Assembly (NCBI GenBank): GCA_028707675.1 | Contig: JAQWAM010000087.1 | Span: 1-6,190 of the forward strand | Source of the DNA: Kiritimatiellia bacterium | GTDB lineage: Bacteria > Verrucomicrobiota > Kiritimatiellia > RFP12 > UBA1067 | DNA length: 6,190 nt | Direction of reading: 5' to 3' | Shown: positions 5,141 to 6,190 of the stretch, piece after piece | Position numbering within the stretch: the first letter of the stretch is position 1 | Layout of the letters: each line of letters begins with the position of its first letter | The notes under the pieces: generated by a model | Database searches by the model: none | What the model was told of the DNA's origin: nothing | Seen by the model: only the letters and a program-made list of their open reading frames with translations | Translations under genes and position numbers: made by a program

Positions 5141-6190
5141 ATGAAAAAGAACCAGATCATCGCCGCAGCCGCAATCGCGGCCGCAAATGTCGCATTCGCC
5201 GATTTCAAGAAACCGGCCGAACCGCAGAACGTCCCCGAACTTATGGCGACCGCCGCCGGTGAGGCGGTGACTACTCGCGAACAGTGGGAAAAGATCCGCC
5301 GCCCCGAGCTCCTGCGGACCTTCCTCGAAAAGGAATACGGCGCGCGTCCCGTGGAGCGTCCGGCAGACCTGAAGTTCGAACAGCTCGGCGCCGACGCAGA
5401 GGTGTACGGCGGCAAGGCGGTCAAGAAGGTCATCCGCGGCACGTATTCGGGCCCCGGCGGCGCGGCCTCCTTCACATTCGCGGCGTGGATTCCAAAGTCG
5501 GCAAAACCGGTTCCCGCATTCATCCATGTTTCGCCGCGGCCTGCGGCAACCGCCGCTGATCTGGACGGCCCGCGTCCGGTTTATTACCTCCCGGCAGAAT
5601 ACATCACTTCGCGGGGATATGCGGCGCTCGCCTCATGCGACTACGATTTCACGCCCGACTTCAGCATGTTTCCTGACGCGCCGACAAGCGGTGTCTTCAA
5701 AGCTTACGGACCAAAAAGCATGCAGGGCCGCAGACCGGACGAGTGGGGAATCCTCTCCGCGTGGGCGTGGGGCGCTAGCCGCATCATGGACTGGATCGAG
5801 ACCCAGCCGGGCATCGACGCGCAGCATGTGGGCGTGGTCGGTCTTTCCCGTAACGGGAAGACAGCGCTCCTCGCGGGCGTCACCGACGAACGTTTCGCGA
5901 TGGCCGTTTCCTGCTGTTCGGGCTGCGGCGGCGCAAAGCTCAACCATATCCATTGTGAAGGATCCGAAACGATCAAACAGATCATGGGTCCCGCCTCGCG
6001 CTGGTTCTGCCCCGCTTTCGCCGAATATATCGGAAAGGACAAAGCGATGCCGTTCGACCAGCACCAGTACCTCGCGCTCCTAGCGCCGCGTCTCCTTTAT
6101 GACTCCAGCGCGACCGAAGACACTTGGGCCGGGCCGCGCGGCGAATTCGCGTCCGCCCGGCTCGCTTCCCCCGCCTGGGAACTGTACGGC
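5141..6190 (+). CDS. Exported CE15-like glucuronoyl esterase, N-terminal 350 residues (3' end outside window)
   Basis: An alpha/beta-hydrolase of the carbohydrate esterase 15 type. Members cleave esters between 4-O-methyl-glucuronic acid on xylan and lignin alcohols, and relatives are often labelled acetylxylan esterase. MKKNQ followed by an Ala-rich core and VAFA-DFK is a signal peptide with cleavage near residue 20. EQWEKIRRPELLRTFLEKEYG (46-66) is the usual N-terminal motif. The nucleophile elbow GLSRNGK (234-240) puts the catalytic Ser at 236. Further family landmarks are SGCGGAKL (260-267), SRWFCPAFAEYIGK (286-299), PFDQHQYLALLAPRLLY (304-320) and EDTWAGPRGEF (326-336). The catalytic His should lie beyond the right edge, in the 50 or so residues typically remaining. 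S-C258-C259-S-G replaces the usual acid-containing segment. Export suggests action on plant polysaccharide in the periplasm or outside the cell. Exact substrate cannot be told from sequence. Confidence 0.9.
   Translation, partial: MKKNQIIAAAAIAAANVAFADFKKPAEPQNVPELMATAAGEAVTTREQWEKIRRPELLRTFLEKEYGARPVERPADLKFEQLGADAEVYGGKAVKKVIRGTYSGPGGAASFTFAAWIPKSAKPVPAFIHVSPRPAATAADLDGPRPVYYLPAEYITSRGYAALASCDYDFTPDFSMFPDAPTSGVFKAYGPKSMQGRRPDEWGILSAWAWGASRIMDWIETQPGIDAQHVGVVGLSRNGKTALLAGVTDERFAMAVSCCSGCGGAKLNHIHCEGSETIKQIMGPASRWFCPAFAEYIGKDKAMPFDQHQYLALLAPRLLYDSSATEDTWAGPRGEFASARLASPAWELYG

Noticed and set aside
4876..5262. Plus-strand frame of 128 codons across the mazF-esterase gap
   Set aside because: It overlaps the ends of two real genes in other frames and its middle part resembles nothing I know. 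No ribosome site supports an internal start.
4909..5523. Minus-strand open frame of 204 codons opposite the esterase
   Set aside because: The plus strand encodes a clear CE15-like protein here; the reverse frame has no recognisable features and runs into the mazF end.

Overview
The window looks like chromosomal DNA of a GC-rich bacterium with Gram-negative-type envelope genes. The combination of a glucuronoyl-esterase-like (CE15) hydrolase, a zinc-ribbon/PTS-IIA fusion, a LysM plus L,D-transpeptidase-fold envelope protein and a pyruvate phosphate dikinase suggests the Verrucomicrobiota/Kiritimatiellota/Lentisphaerota (PVC) group. That placement is an inference from gene content and was not tested against a database.

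The left part (1-4237) is read entirely from the minus strand. From right to left it holds: a secreted, cysteine-rich protein of unknown function (4237-3575); directly after its stop codon, and in the same frame, a membrane-anchored LysM protein with a degenerate L,D-transpeptidase domain (3574-2510); a strong hairpin terminator (2470-2430); a promoter region; a zinc-ribbon/EIIA-type PTS protein (2272-1439); a weak terminator; a good sigma70-type promoter; and the first 419 codons of ppdK (1257-1, running off the left edge). The EIIA-like protein and PPDK form a possible functional pair. PPDK interconverts pyruvate and phosphoenolpyruvate (PEP), and nitrogen-PTS type EIIA proteins are phosphorylated from PEP.

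The right part (4375-6190) is read from the plus strand. A compact mazEF-type toxin-antitoxin operon (4375-4928) has a consensus-like promoter containing 7-bp direct repeats, and its mRNA may be leaderless. A 212-bp gap without a recognisable gene follows. Then comes the first 350 codons of an exported CE15-like esterase (5141-6190, running off the right edge), probably acting on plant-type glucuronoyl esters.

The most notable observations are: the L,D-transpeptidase fold that has lost its catalytic Cys and His residues; the zinc-ribbon/EIIA fusion next to ppdK; the TAA-TTG junction joining two envelope genes in one frame; the unusual promoter of mazEF; and a Cys-Cys pair in the esterase where the family usually carries an acidic residue. 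No mobile element, CRISPR array or RNA gene was seen.
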